DNA from: Actinomycetes bacterium
Lineage (GTDB): Bacteria > Actinomycetota > Acidimicrobiia > Acidimicrobiales > Microtrichaceae
DNA: 5,267 nt
Reading direction: 5' to 3'
Assembly: GCA_023423475.1 (NCBI GenBank)
Contig: JAFAFN010000026.1
Span: 1 to 5,267, forward strand
Each line of letters begins with the position of its first letter. Within the stretch, counting starts at the first letter, position 1. The translations under genes were made by a program, and so were the position numbers. The notes below the pieces were generated by a model. The model saw only the letters and a list, made by a program, of their open reading frames with translations, made no database searches and was not told the origin of the DNA. This document shows positions 5,265-5,267 of the stretch, one piece after another.

Positions 5265-5267
5265 CGC

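Noticed and set aside
1..5267. Mobile element, CRISPR array, tRNA or phage defence system
   Set aside because: Both strands were read for transposase or integrase motifs, spaced repeats, tRNA-like arms and defence-type domains; none was seen. The only tandem repeat is the 48-bp one at the convergent junction.

Overview
The window reads as chromosomal DNA from a very GC-rich actinobacterium. Support for this comes from G/C-dominated third codon positions, TAnnnT-type -10 elements placed for leaderless starts, a TIGR03086-type DinB/maleylpyruvate-isomerase-like protein (a family typical of mycothiol-making actinomycetes), and a paired short/long acyl-CoA dehydrogenase arrangement like that of actinobacterial sterol and fatty-acid catabolism. 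The genus cannot be fixed from sequence alone; an acidimicrobial or mycobacterial/nocardioid relative is plausible. There are no RNA genes, insertion sequences, CRISPR arrays or phage genes, and coding density is close to 100%.

Left part (1-2480): two acyl-CoA dehydrogenase genes run rightward. The first is cut by the window edge. The second is a short 341-residue protein. They look like the two subunits of a heteromeric dehydrogenase in which only the first keeps a candidate catalytic glutamate. A crotonase-family gene converges on them from the minus strand. The whole gap between the converging stop codons, and both stops, lie in three tandem copies of a 16-bp unit.

Middle (2480-3797): the crotonase gene is divergent from a metallo-beta-lactamase-fold hydrolase of the alkylsulfatase-like type. 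Only 24 bp separate the two start codons. Within those 24 bp are two overlapping, oppositely oriented -10-like hexamers, each exactly 7 bp from its start codon. This suggests one shared bidirectional leaderless promoter. Together with the dehydrogenases, this half looks like a module for breaking down acyl-CoA substrates (lipid, branched acid or sterol side chain). The actual substrate cannot be read from the sequence.

Right part (3785-5264): a compact leftward operon of three overlapping genes: an ArsR-family repressor without a recognisable metal site, an AHSA1/SRPBCC ligand-binding protein, and a DinB-fold TIGR03086-like protein. An inverted repeat just upstream of the repressor overlaps the predicted transcription start and is a good candidate autoregulatory operator. 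The last gene of this operon overlaps the hydrolase gene tail to tail by 13 bp.

Nothing here amounts to a clearly new system. The points most worth a second look are the symmetric promoter, the repeat-built convergent junction, the split active site of the dehydrogenase pair, and the crotonase with a cysteine in place of a catalytic glutamate.
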